NCBI RefSeq assembly: GCF_001625215.2
Contig: NC_030384.2
Location: 30,926,527-30,990,526 of the forward strand
Reading direction: 5' to 3'
DNA: 64,000 bases
From: Daucus carota subsp. sativus
Lineage: Eukaryota > Streptophyta > Magnoliopsida > Apiales > Apiaceae
Shown here: positions 1 to 10,949 of the stretch, piece after piece
How positions within the stretch are numbered: the stretch's first letter is position 1
Layout: each line of letters begins with the position of its first letter
Notes under the pieces: generated by a model
Told to the model about the DNA's origin: nothing
Database searches by the model: none
The model's input: only the letters and a program-made list of their open reading frames with translations
Made by a program: the position numbers and the translations under genes

Positions 1-16
1 AGAGTTTAGTATGCAT
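1..16 (-). CDS. Start-codon stub of a further LRK10L-type receptor kinase, cut by the window edge
   Basis: Read on the minus strand, the first 16 bases give an ATG at 16 followed by codons for H-T-K-L, matching the M-H-A-K-L start of the copy at 14798. Sequence to the right (17 to about 360) is clearly similar to the 5' flank of that copy (14799-15020), including an identical stretch reading AAGCAAGAGTGAA. I infer that an additional cluster member continues to the left of the window. Only five codons are visible, so nothing can be said about whether it is intact. Confidence 0.6.
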
Positions 17-360
17 TATGCAGGAGATGTGTACAGATAAAGCTGAGAATCAACTGAGTCTACGAAGTCAAGTATGTTCTACAGAGAAGCAAGAGTGAAT
101 AGCAAAGAGATGCAAACATTTTCAGAAGCTAATAAAAGCCTGGGGGCCGCGGCAGTGAAGACTTCGTAGTAGACTAAAATATTAAAGTTCAACGCAAGGC
201 AAGTGTCAGGAATTTTCATCCATAAGATGTGGAAAATATGATGCGGCAGCGGTGAAGACTCGGTACTAGACTAAAATACTAAAATTCAACGCAAGGCAAG
301 TGTCAATGAATTTTCATCCATAAAGTGTGGAAAATATGATGCAAGGACCTTGTCAAAAGC
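17..360 (-). promoter_or_regulatory. 5' flank of the edge kinase gene with a tandemly duplicated module
   Basis: This flank is homologous to the flank of the intact copy at 14798. A segment of about 94 bp is present twice in tandem (about 149-242 and 243-335). Each copy carries GTTCAACGCAAGGCAAGTGT or a near match, then a TTTTCATCCATAA motif and GTGGAAAATATGA. The 14798 gene has the module only once (about 14925-15005). The module's conservation between copies suggests promoter or 5' UTR function, which is inference. Confidence 0.5.
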
Positions 361-489
361 TATGGTCATTTATGCTATATATTATCAAGCTCTGAAAAAA
401 AAAATATTAAGCAAAGTTCTTTGAATAAGCTCCGACGAATAAATCTAAAGAAAACTCTTTTTATTTTTGAATAAAAGTTTAAAACTTGC

Positions 490-1260
490 TTAGTGCCTGT
501 TTGGGAACAGGTATTTCTAGCTTTTTCTCATATAAGTCAGTTTTTACTCTCTTGACTCGTTTGTGTAAAACACCAGAAACACTTGTAAAAAACTAAGAAT
601 GCTAGCCTTCGTTTGAGAACTTCCGCTTTTGTCCAAGACAATTTAATCACTTATAAGTCTTAGTTTACATCCCTCACTTTTAGCGGTGTTTGGATCCGAG
701 AAACACCGGCTTCTTTTAAGGATAAGCCCACTTCAGAAGTCCAAAACCTGTTTGGATAAAAAAACTAGAGAGCTTTTTTAGGATAAAAAAGCTGGAAGTG
801 AGAAGTTCAGTTTTCTTACTTCCTGTTTCTACTTATCACTTTCTTCACTTTCTTATCATCAGCGACTCACCGAAAAATCTAACCAGTTCACACTCTCTTG
901 TGTCGACCTAGCTTCACTCTACAGGATTTTCAATACTAAAATAAACGGAAAAAAAAAATAATTTTTCACTATATCGACGCACTTCCAAGAAATAACTAAC
1001 TAATTTTATCTATTATCAATAAAAAAGTTTTTGGAAAATATCTTATAATACCAAACATGGCACAAATTTATAAGTAAAAAAAAACTTATAAGTTAAAGTT
1101 ACCAAACACTTTAACAACTTCAAAATTTTACTTATACTTATCACTTTTATTCCACTCCTTTAATTTAGGTAATAAGTCACTTATTTTAAGTTTGTACAAA
1201 CGGTTAGTCTACTTCTTTACATTAAACAAAAAACACTTATTTAAACTTGCCCAAACAGCT
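490..1260. repeat. Remnant MITE-like repeat bounded by GCCTGTTTGGG / CCCAAACAGC
   Basis: The left side begins GTGCCTGTTTGGGAAC near 493 and the right side ends GCCCAAACAGCTCC near 1262, so the ends are imperfect inverted repeats. The interior repeats motifs on 'aataagtcacttattttaag' that recur near 5100-5270, 33000-33090 and 55380-55440. It appears to be an old, possibly nested, non-autonomous DNA element. No clean target duplication was found. No gene is visible from 361 to 1498. Confidence 0.4.
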
Positions 1261-1498
1261 CCTTTAAACTCTCCGGTTAGTATGAGTAATAATTTTAACA
1301 ATATTTTTTATGATCGTCTACGATAAAATTAATATCATTTAAAAGTATAATCTATCAAATTCATTTTTACTATCAATATCTTTTCATTATTGTTAAGTTT
1401 TCATGAATACAAATGATCTAAGCACATAATATTTCCTTTGCTTTTATCCCTTAAAACATTTTACTTCATTATTTCAAGTCCCTCTCAATATCTGACTA

Positions 1499-3956
1499 TC
1501 ATCCAGATGAAGTGCGTTCTGTTCTTGAAGAAGAGCAAACCACTAGTTCTCTTTGAGAACTCGACGGAGAACTCGGAACAGAACACAAGTATGGACTTGG
1601 TGGGATCTCCAGAGCTGCAGTTCTCCCTTCCAACATTTCAATCACCTTGCTCATTGATGGCCTTTGTGATGGATATATTTGTATGCACCATAGCCCGACA
1701 ATCACCATTTTCCTCACAATTTCATTTTCAGCAGATATATCATTCGCCAAATTTAGCGCATCATCTGATTTGATTCGTTTGTATAGCCAACGCGGATAAT
1801 ATATCTCGCTAGTTTGATCTGCATCGGCATTAACATTCTTTCGTCCACCAACCATTTCAAGAATCATCATTCCATAGCTGTAGACATCAGATTTGTGGGA
1901 AACTTTTCCAAAATTTCTGCTAGTAACTTCGGGTGCAATATATCCAATGGTCCCTCTAGCTTGCAACAATGACGAGATTATACTTTCGTCAGTGTTGTAC
2001 AACTTGGCAAGGCCAAAATCGGAAATTTTAGGGCTGAAATTTTTGTCAAGAAGGATGTTATGTGGCTTTATGTCGAAATGCAGAATACGGGTGCTGCAGC
2101 CTCGGTGCAAATACTCGAGTCCTCGTGCAATTCCAATTGCTATGCTGTATAGTTTCTCCCATCCAAGACGTTGTGCTTTCAACAACGGAGTTTTGCCATG
2201 AATGAACTTTTCGAGAGATCCATTAGGCATGTACTCGTATATCAGAGCTCGTCTTTTAGGCTCGTAACAGAATCCGAGCAGAGTGACGATGTTAACATGA
2301 GATGTCCTGCCAATGCTTGCAACTTCATTTATGAATTCTTCTCCGTTTCCTTTTGCTTCTTTCAAGACCTTTACTGCTACAACACGACCATCTGCTAAGC
2401 GGCCTTTGTATACATTTCCATAACCTCCTTTGCCTAATTCATTTTTGAAAGAATCCGTTATTTTTGTTAGAGTGGAGTACCTAAATCTTTCAGGGATTAA
2501 GGATCCATATTGCCTAATGAAGGCCTCGACGTCTTTAGGAAAAGAAGATGCATATCGAGGAAACAGAGATAAACCATATACAATTTTCCTCCGGCGAGAA
2601 TAGGTGATGAGAATCACTAAAAGAAGTATACTGCATACTATAGTAGTTGCTGCGGAAAGAAATTCAAAAACACATAAGCTGCAACTTCATCATGCATATT
2701 TAATGGTAGATATATGATAAAAATGTTAAAGAATGAGCATACTACCTATAACAATCTTGAGTACCAAATTCTTTTGTTTTCCTGTCAACAGGGAAAGTTA
2801 AGTCAGCATTTGAATGCGAAATATCAGTTTGCAATAAATGAAATTTTGTCAAGCATCAAGGTTTAAAATAATTTGAATTCCAAATATCACTATAATGAAT
2901 CGTGATCATCCACTTTCTCAATTGATTAGAAATTATTACTCCCTCCGTCCCGATGAGATGTATACGTTCACTGTTTGCACGCATTTCGACTTAAATGACT
3001 TAAATGACGGATTTGAGACCGTTTTGAGTTCGGTGACCAACTTGATATATCCGACTCACTTTGGTCACTCACTTGATTATTAACCCTGGAACAAAGTGAC
3101 TACAAAGAAAAAGAGAAATGAATGGGGCCAAACCTGGTCGTCCATATCCATATGGAGGGAGATTAGTTCCGTTGCTATAAAGGCATGTGTTGTCAATACT
3201 ATTTGTGCCTCTCCAACACAATCCTTCAGTTGCCTTGCAGTCGGAGCATGCTCCTTCGTTAATTCTATTGTAGTGTACTTCGAAGCTCCTCTTGAAAAGT
3301 GCTTCCGGCTCTATTCTATTGCTTTTTAACTCCTCAAACGCCGTCTTATCAACTTGAAGTGTTGTGTTAGTGCAGGACTCAAGCTTGTCTTCCACCAAAT
3401 CAAATGAATTTCCTAGAAAGAAATAAACTCGCTTCTTACTGTTACTCTGACAAGTGAATGTATAGTCGACCCAGACTGAATCAAAATCATCGGCACAATT
3501 GTAGAATAAGCTGAGATCTTCAGTATAATCTGTGTAATCATATAGTGTTGCATTCAATATGGTACTAGTAGCCTCACCAGATGCACAAATACTCCCCAAC
3601 GGATCATCAGAACGATTTAACGTTAACACACCTGTTGCCGAATTAAAGTCAACTACATGATACTTGCTACGTGAACCAATATCTACAACAAGATCATTGT
3701 TTTCACAATGGAGTTCAAATCCATCAAGACCGCAATAATCAGGTCGAAAACTTTCTCCCCAGAAAGGGTATAGAGGGTTCTTGAATGTCGTATCACCGCA
3801 TCCAATAGCAGTAGTGTTACTACAGTCCGAGTAGTAATTATAATGACCAAATTGAGCAAGACAAGTTGGGAAGTTGATGAGTAAAACATGAAATGAGATG
3901 ATAAAACTGATGGGGTTTAAACAATACCGGAGAGGTTTAAGAAGCTGAGCACACAT
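1499..3956 (-). CDS. LRK10L/WAK-like receptor kinase, intact, three exons
   Basis: Exons 3134-3956, 2746-2781 and 1499-2649 join in frame to 669 aa. I chose the ATG at 3956 over the longer frame because every paralogue starts M-x-A-[KQ] just before a hydrophobic signal peptide (ending near CLAQ). The ectodomain (to about residue 274) has the GUB_WAK pattern YPFWGESFRPDYCGL and the WAK-associated CSDCKATEGLCW. A 36-nt exon joins it to a helix (ATTIVCSILLLVILITY, about 287-303). The kinase has GKGGYGNVYKG (from about 359), [18 protein letters not shown] and DFGLAKL, so it is an active-looking non-RD kinase. The family (LRK10/LRK10L, as in wheat Lr10-linked kinases) acts at the plasma membrane in defence or stress signalling; the ligand is unknown. 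Intron 1 holds a Stowaway-type fragment near 2939. Confidence 0.9.
2937..3090. repeat. One-ended Stowaway-like MITE fragment in intron 1
   Basis: The terminus TACTCCCTCCGTCCC is present at about 2939, but the matching inverted end is not found before the exon at 3134. It is probably a truncated Stowaway-type copy. Confidence 0.4.
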
Positions 3957-4331
3957 GATGCAAGAGTTTTCGAAACTAACACCGAAGAACAAGCGAATAT
4001 ATTTGAAATGACAGGCTTGTCTTCTGTAAAAGGGAAGAATGAGTCCTGGCAAGCATTTGAAAAAGCTTATTCATGAAGAAACTGAGTGGAGTTGAATGGT
4101 ACTGTACTGAAGACTGAAGTTCCAAGTTCTGAAGACTGAAGTTCCAAGTTCATTTTAAGGCCAGGCAAATTTTTCATCCTTCAAAAATTTGGGCCATGAC
4201 CTTGTCAAAGCCTATTTCTCGTGTATTTAATAATACAAAGCAGACAACGACAGTTTAAGAATTTTGTTGCTGCGGGTCAAAGACGATTAGGGACTTGGGG
4301 TGTGTTTCAGTTTAGATATTTGTTGAGTTCA

Positions 4332-4686
4332 GAGCATTCACAGCCGGCCCCCAATCCTCAACTCCAAAAACTTACTAAAAATAGTAATCCCTCAAAAATT
4401 TTTACAAACTTTTAAAAATTTCTTCCATCCCATTCCCTATATTCAATCCCTATTCCCCATAAAAGTATAAGATAGCACATGAAATTAATAAAATAATAAT
4501 GAAATGGAAGATGAATAGTGTATGGGGGATGAATAGTGTAACCCCAAATATGGGGATTTATTTCTAATCCCCAAAACCAAACCCTATTTTGGGGTTCCGG
4601 ATGTAGAGTACATTTTGGCAAAAGTTAGTAGATTTCTTTAAATTATGGGGTTGGGGTTGGCTTTGGGGAATGGGATGAGAATGCTC
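4332..4686. mobile_element. Harbinger-type MITE
   Basis: The ends read GAGCATTCACAGCC and, on the other strand, GAGCATTCTCATCCC. The 3-bp flanks are TCA (left) and TTA (right), close to the 3-bp TWA duplication of PIF/Harbinger elements with one mismatch. The interior is C- and G-rich at the two ends, with no coding capacity. The left end lies about 375 bp upstream of the kinase start at 3956. Confidence 0.55.
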
Positions 4687-5021
4687 TTAGGTATGAAACA
4701 TTTTTAAGCATTTATATTATACTAGTTTATAACCCGTGCTTGGCACGGGATTATATGAATTTTTTAATTTATTACTTATTAGAAATATAATATTTTTGAT
4801 ATAGTTATTTAAATTATTATTGTTGAGATATAAAACTTATTATGCATTAACATATTAGTAATATTTAATTATGTTTAAGTTTTATTTTTCAAAATAAATA
4901 TTCTCAGGATACATGTTATTATATGAATCTATTTTAAAATGGTACCTTTTATTTTATTAAAATCATTATGTTGTTTATGATTTTAGATAGATGGGAAAAA
5001 AATTCAACACCAGCATATATA

Positions 5022-5270
5022 GTGCCCGTTTGGATACCACAAAGAAGTGCTTCTTTTCTCAATAAGCCAACTACTAATTTTCTTGACCCGTTTGTGTTAA
5101 AAGTCGAGAATCACTTATAAAAAGTTGGGAATGATAGCTTTTCTTTCAAAACTTCTACTTCTTTCCCAAACACTTTAATCACTTATAAGTTTTAAATTGC
5201 TTCTCACTTCTTCTTCAATTTTTTTACTTTAATCAAGAAGCATTTATTTTAAACTCAGCCAAACGACCCC
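5022..5270. mobile_element. MITE inserted into Helitron 1
   Basis: Ends GTGCCCGTTTGG and CCAAACGACCCC are imperfect inverted repeats. The flanks are a 3-bp direct repeat ATA (5019-5021 and 5271-5273). Helitron 2 has the uninterrupted site (CATATATAAATTGGC near 27080), which confirms the insertion and its boundaries. Confidence 0.75.
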
Positions 5271-6252
5271 ATAAATTGGCTGTGAGTGTATTCAATCTTT
5301 AATAAAACTCAATTTTAGTTCATAATTGTTTTAGACGTCTAATAAATATTATTAAGTGCAACGCTAATTGAAGTTCTTGTAAATTTAATATTGATGGATA
5401 TTTGTCAAATTAATATAAAACTATAACAGAGTTTATAAATTAAATGAATTTAAAATTAATTTATTTATAAATTTTTTTGACAAAATCTTGTAAACCTCTT
5501 TTTATGACTATAACCAGAGAATTCACAGTAATTTTATTCTCATTGGAATTTGCGTTTGTCATGGTAGTGCTACCACCCCCTTTCCGTTATTATAATAATA
5601 TTATAATATTGTGAAGAGTAGGACAATGTTAAATTACATGATAATAACCAAATTTTGATAGTTCAGTATTTGGTATTGATGTTCTTCCACTAAAGAAAAA
5701 TTTCGCATATTAATAAAAAGTATATGTATGAATAATATCGATTTGGCTATTAATATCAGTATAAACCTTTATTTATTTGAATGCTGAAATATGATAGGAG
5801 TTTTACAGAGTTGTTTCATAAATTAAATTATTTGAGTTCAAAGAAATTAAAATAAATAATTTTATTGGTGGTATAACTGTTGCATTACAAAATCCTAACA
5901 ACGTTAGAAGTCTCTTTTTAATAGTATAACATTAAAGTCTTTAATTATAAAATCCAAATCAATATCAAAGTCTAATAATTATAAAATTCTAACCAATATT
6001 AAAGTCTTTATATATAAAATCATAATAAATATGAAAATCTTTTCATAATAATATAATAAAATTATAAAATCCCAACCAATACGACGTTTTTTTCATAATA
6101 GTTTAATGATCATCACTATTAAGTAAAAAGTTTATAATGATTATAAAATCCTAATAACTATAGAAGTCGTCTTTAATTATAATATCTTAAAATATTATAA
6201 ATTCTTGACCAATATAAGTCTTCTAATGATAATATAATACTTTTAATAGGAG

Positions 6253-6309
<57 letters not shown>

Positions 6310-6310
6310 T
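6253..6310. repeat. (AAT)n microsatellite
   Basis: There are about 18 uninterrupted AAT units. The equivalent position of the inverted Helitron copy (about 26380-26400) has only about five units plus an interruption, so the tract has expanded since the copies separated. Confidence 0.9.
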
Positions 6311-6398
6311 AAATATGATATAAGATGACCAACTTTTGGTACTTTTGGTACCGATGTTCCACTGAAACGTGATTTCGCTTATTAATAAGGGGTATTGA

Positions 6399-7309
6399 TT
6401 AAGATTGTACCCGCTACCGTGAATTTAAATTTTTTTAAAAAAATTCCACAAAATTAGTTATATTTTCACTATAATTTATTATTAATAATATTTGTCATTA
6501 ATTGAACTACGTATATTTTATATAAATACTCCTATTTTTTTCTTGAATATTGCTTATGATTTTACGAAGTGAATGCTAATATCATGTTGTCATTACTAAA
6601 TATACGGTATATCATCATATAAGAAAAAGTAAGAGACATTAGCAAGGAAGTTATGATTTTTGTTAAAATATATTATTTACAAATTAAAAAAAATGAAAAT
6701 ATTGAATTTACGTTTTTTTATAATAAAGATGAATTTGTTTAATCCTTAAATCATTTTATAATAAAAATGAAAATTTTAATCCTTAAATTTTTATGTGGTA
6801 AAAATTTAAATATATGTTAAATGTAGACTAATGTAGTAGGTGAAATCAATGTTTAAAATTAATTGAATAATGAACTATAAGTTCAAAGCAAAGCATCAAA
6901 AGTTGTGGAATATTTTTTTTTTAGTTTAACTTTAAACATATGATTTTGGTTATAGGACATATAAAATGAAATAATATAATTTAATCATTAGAAATATCTT
7001 CTTAAAACAGTGATGTTGAAAAACTTTGACTTCTATTACCATATTAATCTTGGAAGCCGTGATGCAGAGGTATAAATATTTTTTTAGCTTGCTTGGCCAT
7101 AAATGTTTATAGTTTTTATGTATATCAGCGGTGAGTGATCAGAGTGAGTTTACTCTCTTCATATTTAGGTAAGAGGTAATCTCTTAACTCTCTCATTTTC
7201 TCTATTTTCAAACAGCATAGAGTATGTAATCTTGTTGAAAAGTTTAATGTCCTTCAATCTATTGCGACAACAATGGTTATCTTGTAATTTCGTATATTTG
7301 GTTTTAGGT
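6399..7309. other. AT-rich intergenic DNA with no gene seen
   Basis: Both strands are full of stops and poly-A/T runs. The last 100 bases (pyrimidine-rich, then TTTTAGGT before an ATG) may be the 5' UTR of the B3-like locus. Confidence 0.5.
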
Positions 7310-8389
7310 ATGGCTTATGATCTGAAGTTTCCTGTTGAGTTCTTGAAAGCTGCAATATGTGTGCCGAATGGTAGCCTCCCGCAGAAATTGGTACTCGATT
7401 ATCTTCTTTTCTCTTATTTTACCATATTTATTTTTTTAATAAGCCCAATGGTTTCTTCGTTGTCAGTTTCTTCCCCGTCGATTTGTTGATCGATTTGGGG
7501 ATTTGTTGCCGGAGATTGTAAATGTTGAGACAATGGATGGGGATAGTTTTCCAATCAAGTTCTCAGGAGACGATGGGTCTTTCTTTGACATGCATGCTCT
7601 TTTGACAAAGTTGCTCCCTAAAGAATGTCATTTTCAAGTGTTTCTGTTAGATGGGGATTATGATTTGCATGGGATATCTGGTATGTGGTTTTAACTGGTT
7701 TAATATGTCCTAAGAGCAAGTCCAATAGGTTACCTATCCTATTCCTTATAAATAATATAAAATAATCTATTTTTAGTGTCAACTCCAATAGTAATCCATA
7801 TATTTGTTCTCTTAAGATTATTTTAATAATAAATTTGAGAGAGAAGGGGAAAAAGGAGAGAATAGACAAAGAAAGAAGGAGAGATGATTATTTTATTCAT
7901 AAATATTAAATAGGTAATGGCTAGGGGTTACTTATAAATAAGTAATGACTAGGAGAATTAAGGTTGTGTTAGTGATTTAGGATAACACTAGGATAGTGTT
8001 GGAGTATATTTTTTTGACACATTACCTAAATGTGAGTTTAGCACATCATATAGGTAACCTATTGGACTTGCTCTAAATCTATATATTGTAATGAATATTT
8101 TTTGTTTCAGTAATGCCCTCTTCTTTTCAGTGCATGTTTATTAGAATTTTTGTCTGGTAATTTTTTTTTAATAATTTAGTTATATGAACACATTTTTTCT
8201 GTTATTATTTTTGAAAAACTTCTAAAATCTTAATATCCCATGGCAGAGGTTGTCTGAAGATTTTCTTTTAAAGTATGGGTTTCAAATTCCTAGTCAAATA
8301 AGATTCCAACTGAGTGACGGAAGTTTGTTGGGGGGAATTTTTGATAATGGCCAATGGGAATGGTACCATAACTGGACTGCAAAAAGTTT
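7310..8389 (+). pseudogene. B3-domain-like gene fragment, probably degraded
   Basis: Three coding-like exons are visible. Exon A (7310-7390) encodes MAYDLKFPVEFLKAA and ends before GT. Exon B (7467-7680) encodes FLPRRFVDRFGDLLPEIV, a DGDSFPIKF strand and FQVFLLDGDYDL. Exon C (8247-8389) encodes LSEDFLLKYGFQIP and LSDGSLLGG. The pattern 'F-x-LPxxFV...LP...DG..wpvkf...F.VF..DG' resembles the plant B3 DNA-binding fold, and exon C could start a second B3 domain. Exons A and B join in phase, but B ends in phase 1 while C needs phase 0, and no 3' exons follow a good GTAAGT donor at 8390. I infer a decayed or incomplete REM/B3-type gene, perhaps with a missed small exon. The family assignment rests on pattern only. 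Confidence 0.45.
7714..8073. mobile_element. Harbinger-type MITE inside the B3-like locus
   Basis: Terminal inverted repeats of about 25 bp (GAGCAAGTCCAATAGGTTACC at the left, its complement at the right) are flanked by perfect TAA duplications (7711-7713 and 8074-8076). This is the PIF/Harbinger signature. It lies between exons B and C of the B3-like gene. Confidence 0.85.
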
Positions 8390-8735
8390 GTAAGTTCTAT
8401 AACTTGTCCAGATTTGAGTCCATCGTCTTCATATATGTTTAAAAATTAAAAAGGTGGCCATCACCGCTTGAAGGATTTGCCCAGTTTATGTGCACGGCCA
8501 ACTTTTGCTAACATGTAAGTTTGTGGGTCAGAATGCTAGGTACTTGGGCATTTATCATTGTGGTTGCTCTGAGAGCACCTCGAGTGCAGGACTGCAGGCC
8601 GCTTCATGCTTTGAGACCTGTGTAATGGAAGTGCCCAAGTGAGTTTGCGTTGGAGCAAATTAAACGAAATGGTCTGGGACCTCTTTGGCGGCACCGCAAC
8701 ACTTTCACCATAATGTCCTTCTTGCAAGTTTAATA
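8390..8735. other. No gene seen
   Basis: This is ordinary intergenic sequence between the B3-like exon C and a Stowaway MITE. The 63-codon open frame at 8536-8727 has no recognisable features. Confidence 0.4.
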
Positions 8736-8907
8736 CTCCCTCCGTTTTAATTTACATGTCCACTTTCAAAAAAATATTTTGTTTCAAATTAGTTGTCCAC
8801 TTCAACTTTCAATGCAAAATCATATTTCCAAAGTCAATTCAAGTGGACAACTAATTTGAAACAAAATATTTTTTTGAAAATGGACATCTAATTTGAAACG
8901 GAGGGAG
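8736..8907. mobile_element. Stowaway-type MITE, 172 bp
   Basis: CTCCCTCCGTTTTAATTTAC at the left is mirrored by GTTTCAAATTAGATGTCC...CGGAGGGAG-type sequence at the right. The arms run nearly to the centre, so the single strand folds into a long hairpin. Flanking TA dinucleotides (8734-8735 and 8908-8909) form the expected Tc1/Mariner-type target duplication. Confidence 0.9.
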
Positions 8908-8993
8908 TATTCAGTAATCGACAACCAAATGAAATGAGCTGTGCTAAATGATCCTAGCATTGGTGATGCTCTAGGAGATTCTATTAATGAGGT

Positions 8994-10068
8994 AGACAGC
9001 CTCGGTGCAAGTACTCTATGCCTCTTGCAATCCCAATTGCAATGTTGAACGGTTCATTCCATCCCAGATGTTATTCTTCTAAAAATGGGTTTGTACCATA
9101 AATGAATTTTTCTACAGATCCATCAGGCATGAACTCGTATATAAGAATTCATTGTTTATCCTCGTAACAAAAGCCCAGAAGAGTGACAATATTAACATGA
9201 GAAGTCCTGCCCATGCTTGCGACTTCATTTATTAATTCTTGTCCATTTCCTTTCTGTGCATTCAAGACCTTTACTGCCACACCCCGGCCATCCATAAGCT
9301 GCCTCGAAATACAGTTCCGTAATCACCTTTACCTGATTCATCTTTAAATAAATTGTTATTTTTTTAATTGTACGTAGAGACCTAAATCTTGTGGGAATTG
9401 AGGATTCATATTGCACTATGAAAGCATCAACATCTTGGGGATAAGAAGATACATTTCGAGAAAACAAAGATGAACCATGTTTAGATTTCTTCCAGTAGCA
9501 GTAGATGATGAGAACCAATAGCAGGAGTATAGCACCACCTGATACACCACAGCTGCAGAGTGCAGATAGAAAGTATAAGATACCTGAAGCTACACCATTT
9601 TACCATACACCCTAAAGAAAACACGAAATATATAGTTAAAGATAATGTTTAGGGAAGCTAATACGAAATATATTGTATCTGGAATCCAACTATTACTAGG
9701 TTCACAAATATTATCCAGAGGATTATTGTTATGATACAACTCCAACACTTTTGCTAACTGATTGATTTTAACTACACCATACTTGTTATCTAAACCAAAA
9801 TCTACAAAAAGATCACCATCATCACAGTGGAGCTTAACTTCTCCTAGTCCACAATCTTGAGGTCGAATTTCAAGTCCCCAGAAAGGGAATTCAATTCCCT
9901 CACAGATTTGCCGCAGGCATAAGTATTTTTTTTTATTTGAAGGCCTTGTACATTTTAGAATCATCTGGCGTTATGTCCACGGTTAATGAACAATAACAAA
10001 AGGATTGAGAGGGTAATACTGACGGAGTTTGAAAAATATTGGTGAGGTCTAAAGAGTTTAGCATACAT
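8994..10068 (-). pseudogene. Decayed LRK10L-type receptor kinase
   Basis: The start (ATG 10068, M-Y-A-K-L-F-R-P) and signal peptide match the other copies, but the frame meets a TGA just after the signal peptide and shifts. A readable piece of the GUB_WAK region follows (FPFWGLEIRPQDCGL, about 9840-9900). Homology then breaks off near 9700: the second half of the ectodomain and the 36-nt exon are missing. The kinase part (from about 9560 down) covers membrane helix, glycine loop and lobe N with several frameshifts. It stops abruptly at about 8994, within the segment encoding LEYLHRG, about 90 bp from a Stowaway MITE. Catalytic loop and C lobe are absent. It cannot encode a kinase. Confidence 0.85.
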
Positions 10069-10636
10069 TTTATGCAGAAGTTTAGAAAATTTATATCGAG
10101 AGAAGAGTAAGAGGCAGAGAAAAATGCAGGCATTTGCAAAGGCTAAACTAATATGAGTGCACCCGGATGTTCAAGTGATTCAGGAGAATCAACTATCAAG
10201 GTTCGATTCTCCAACATGAAAACCATTTCATTTGATTCCACTGACCGAACTTGTAAGTTGTTCCATATTACCATATATAACTTTATGGTAACTCCACAAC
10301 GCGCATCGACCACAAAGACAACTAAAGAATATATTCGTAAACTGTGTTCAAGTATTTTCTGGAATAACATTCTGCGCCATTTTTAGTTCTTTTGTTGCTC
10401 AATTAATACTACTAATTACAAGAAACTGCATACTGATGACAATAGATATTCTATACAATCATTTGAAAGAAAGTTGCACTCAAATTCCGGAAATTCACAA
10501 CAATAAGGTGAATTATCTAGGCAAAAACTGAAACTCTTTGTCATACATTTATCTAGGCTAATAATGATCAAGCATCTGGCAACAATACTCCGTTGTAGGC
10601 AGAAATGAATATTATTGCTGGAAGAAACCGAAAATA

Positions 10637-10944
10637 TGTTAGGAATAATATACGAGATCAATCTTCTAATACAAAGCACACACACAAAATTATATGACGC
10701 GGAAAATCCACGTCCCAACTTGTATTATTAATTAAAACCGTAATCAATAATACAATCCAACAAACTAGGATACTCAAGCCTAACAATACTCAAGCATACC
10801 TATCAAACAATATGACTATGTATATATAGCCATCAAACTTAGACAAATCAGAATCTAACTCTAATATACCTAATCATAATCCTAATCCAATCCTAATTTC
10901 TAACTCAAATTAGAATCCTATTCCTATTGGGTTGATACCCAACA
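10637..10944 (-). mobile_element. Solo LTR of a copia-type retrotransposon
   Basis: The 308-bp unit begins TGTTAGGAATAATATACGAG and ends GGGTTGATACCCAACA on the plus strand; on the minus strand it begins TGTTGGGTATCAACCC, a common copia LTR start. Terminal TGTT/AACA is intact. Both sides carry the same 5-bp target duplication AAATA (10632-10636 and 10945-10949). A TATA-like CTATATATAC lies inside on the minus strand. With no internal region or second LTR present, this is what remains after LTR-LTR recombination. Confidence 0.85.
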
Positions 10945-10949
10945 AAATA

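Larger units (their letters stand above)
4732..6398 (-). mobile_element. Non-autonomous Helitron 1 (minus orientation)
   Basis: Read on the minus strand it starts with TCAATACCCCTTATTAATAAG after an A and ends with a hairpin (CCCGTGC, 3-nt loop, GCACGGG), then TTATAAACTAG and a T. These are the Helitron hallmarks: 5' TC, 3' hairpin before CTAG, insertion between A and T without target duplication. It is similar over almost all its length to the inverted copy at 26291-27377. It has two additions: a 249-bp MITE (5022-5270) and an expanded AAT microsatellite (about 6253-6310). No Rep/helicase frame is present, so it would need transposase from elsewhere. Confidence 0.8.

Noticed and set aside
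3683..3889. Open frames on the opposite strand or in other frames over the kinase and ectodomain exons
   Set aside because: They mirror the real exons, occur in several paralogues because the underlying DNA is conserved, and contain no domain.
10153..10220. GGTTCGATTCTCC-like phrase suggesting a tRNA T-loop
   Set aside because: No matching acceptor, D or anticodon stems could be built around it.
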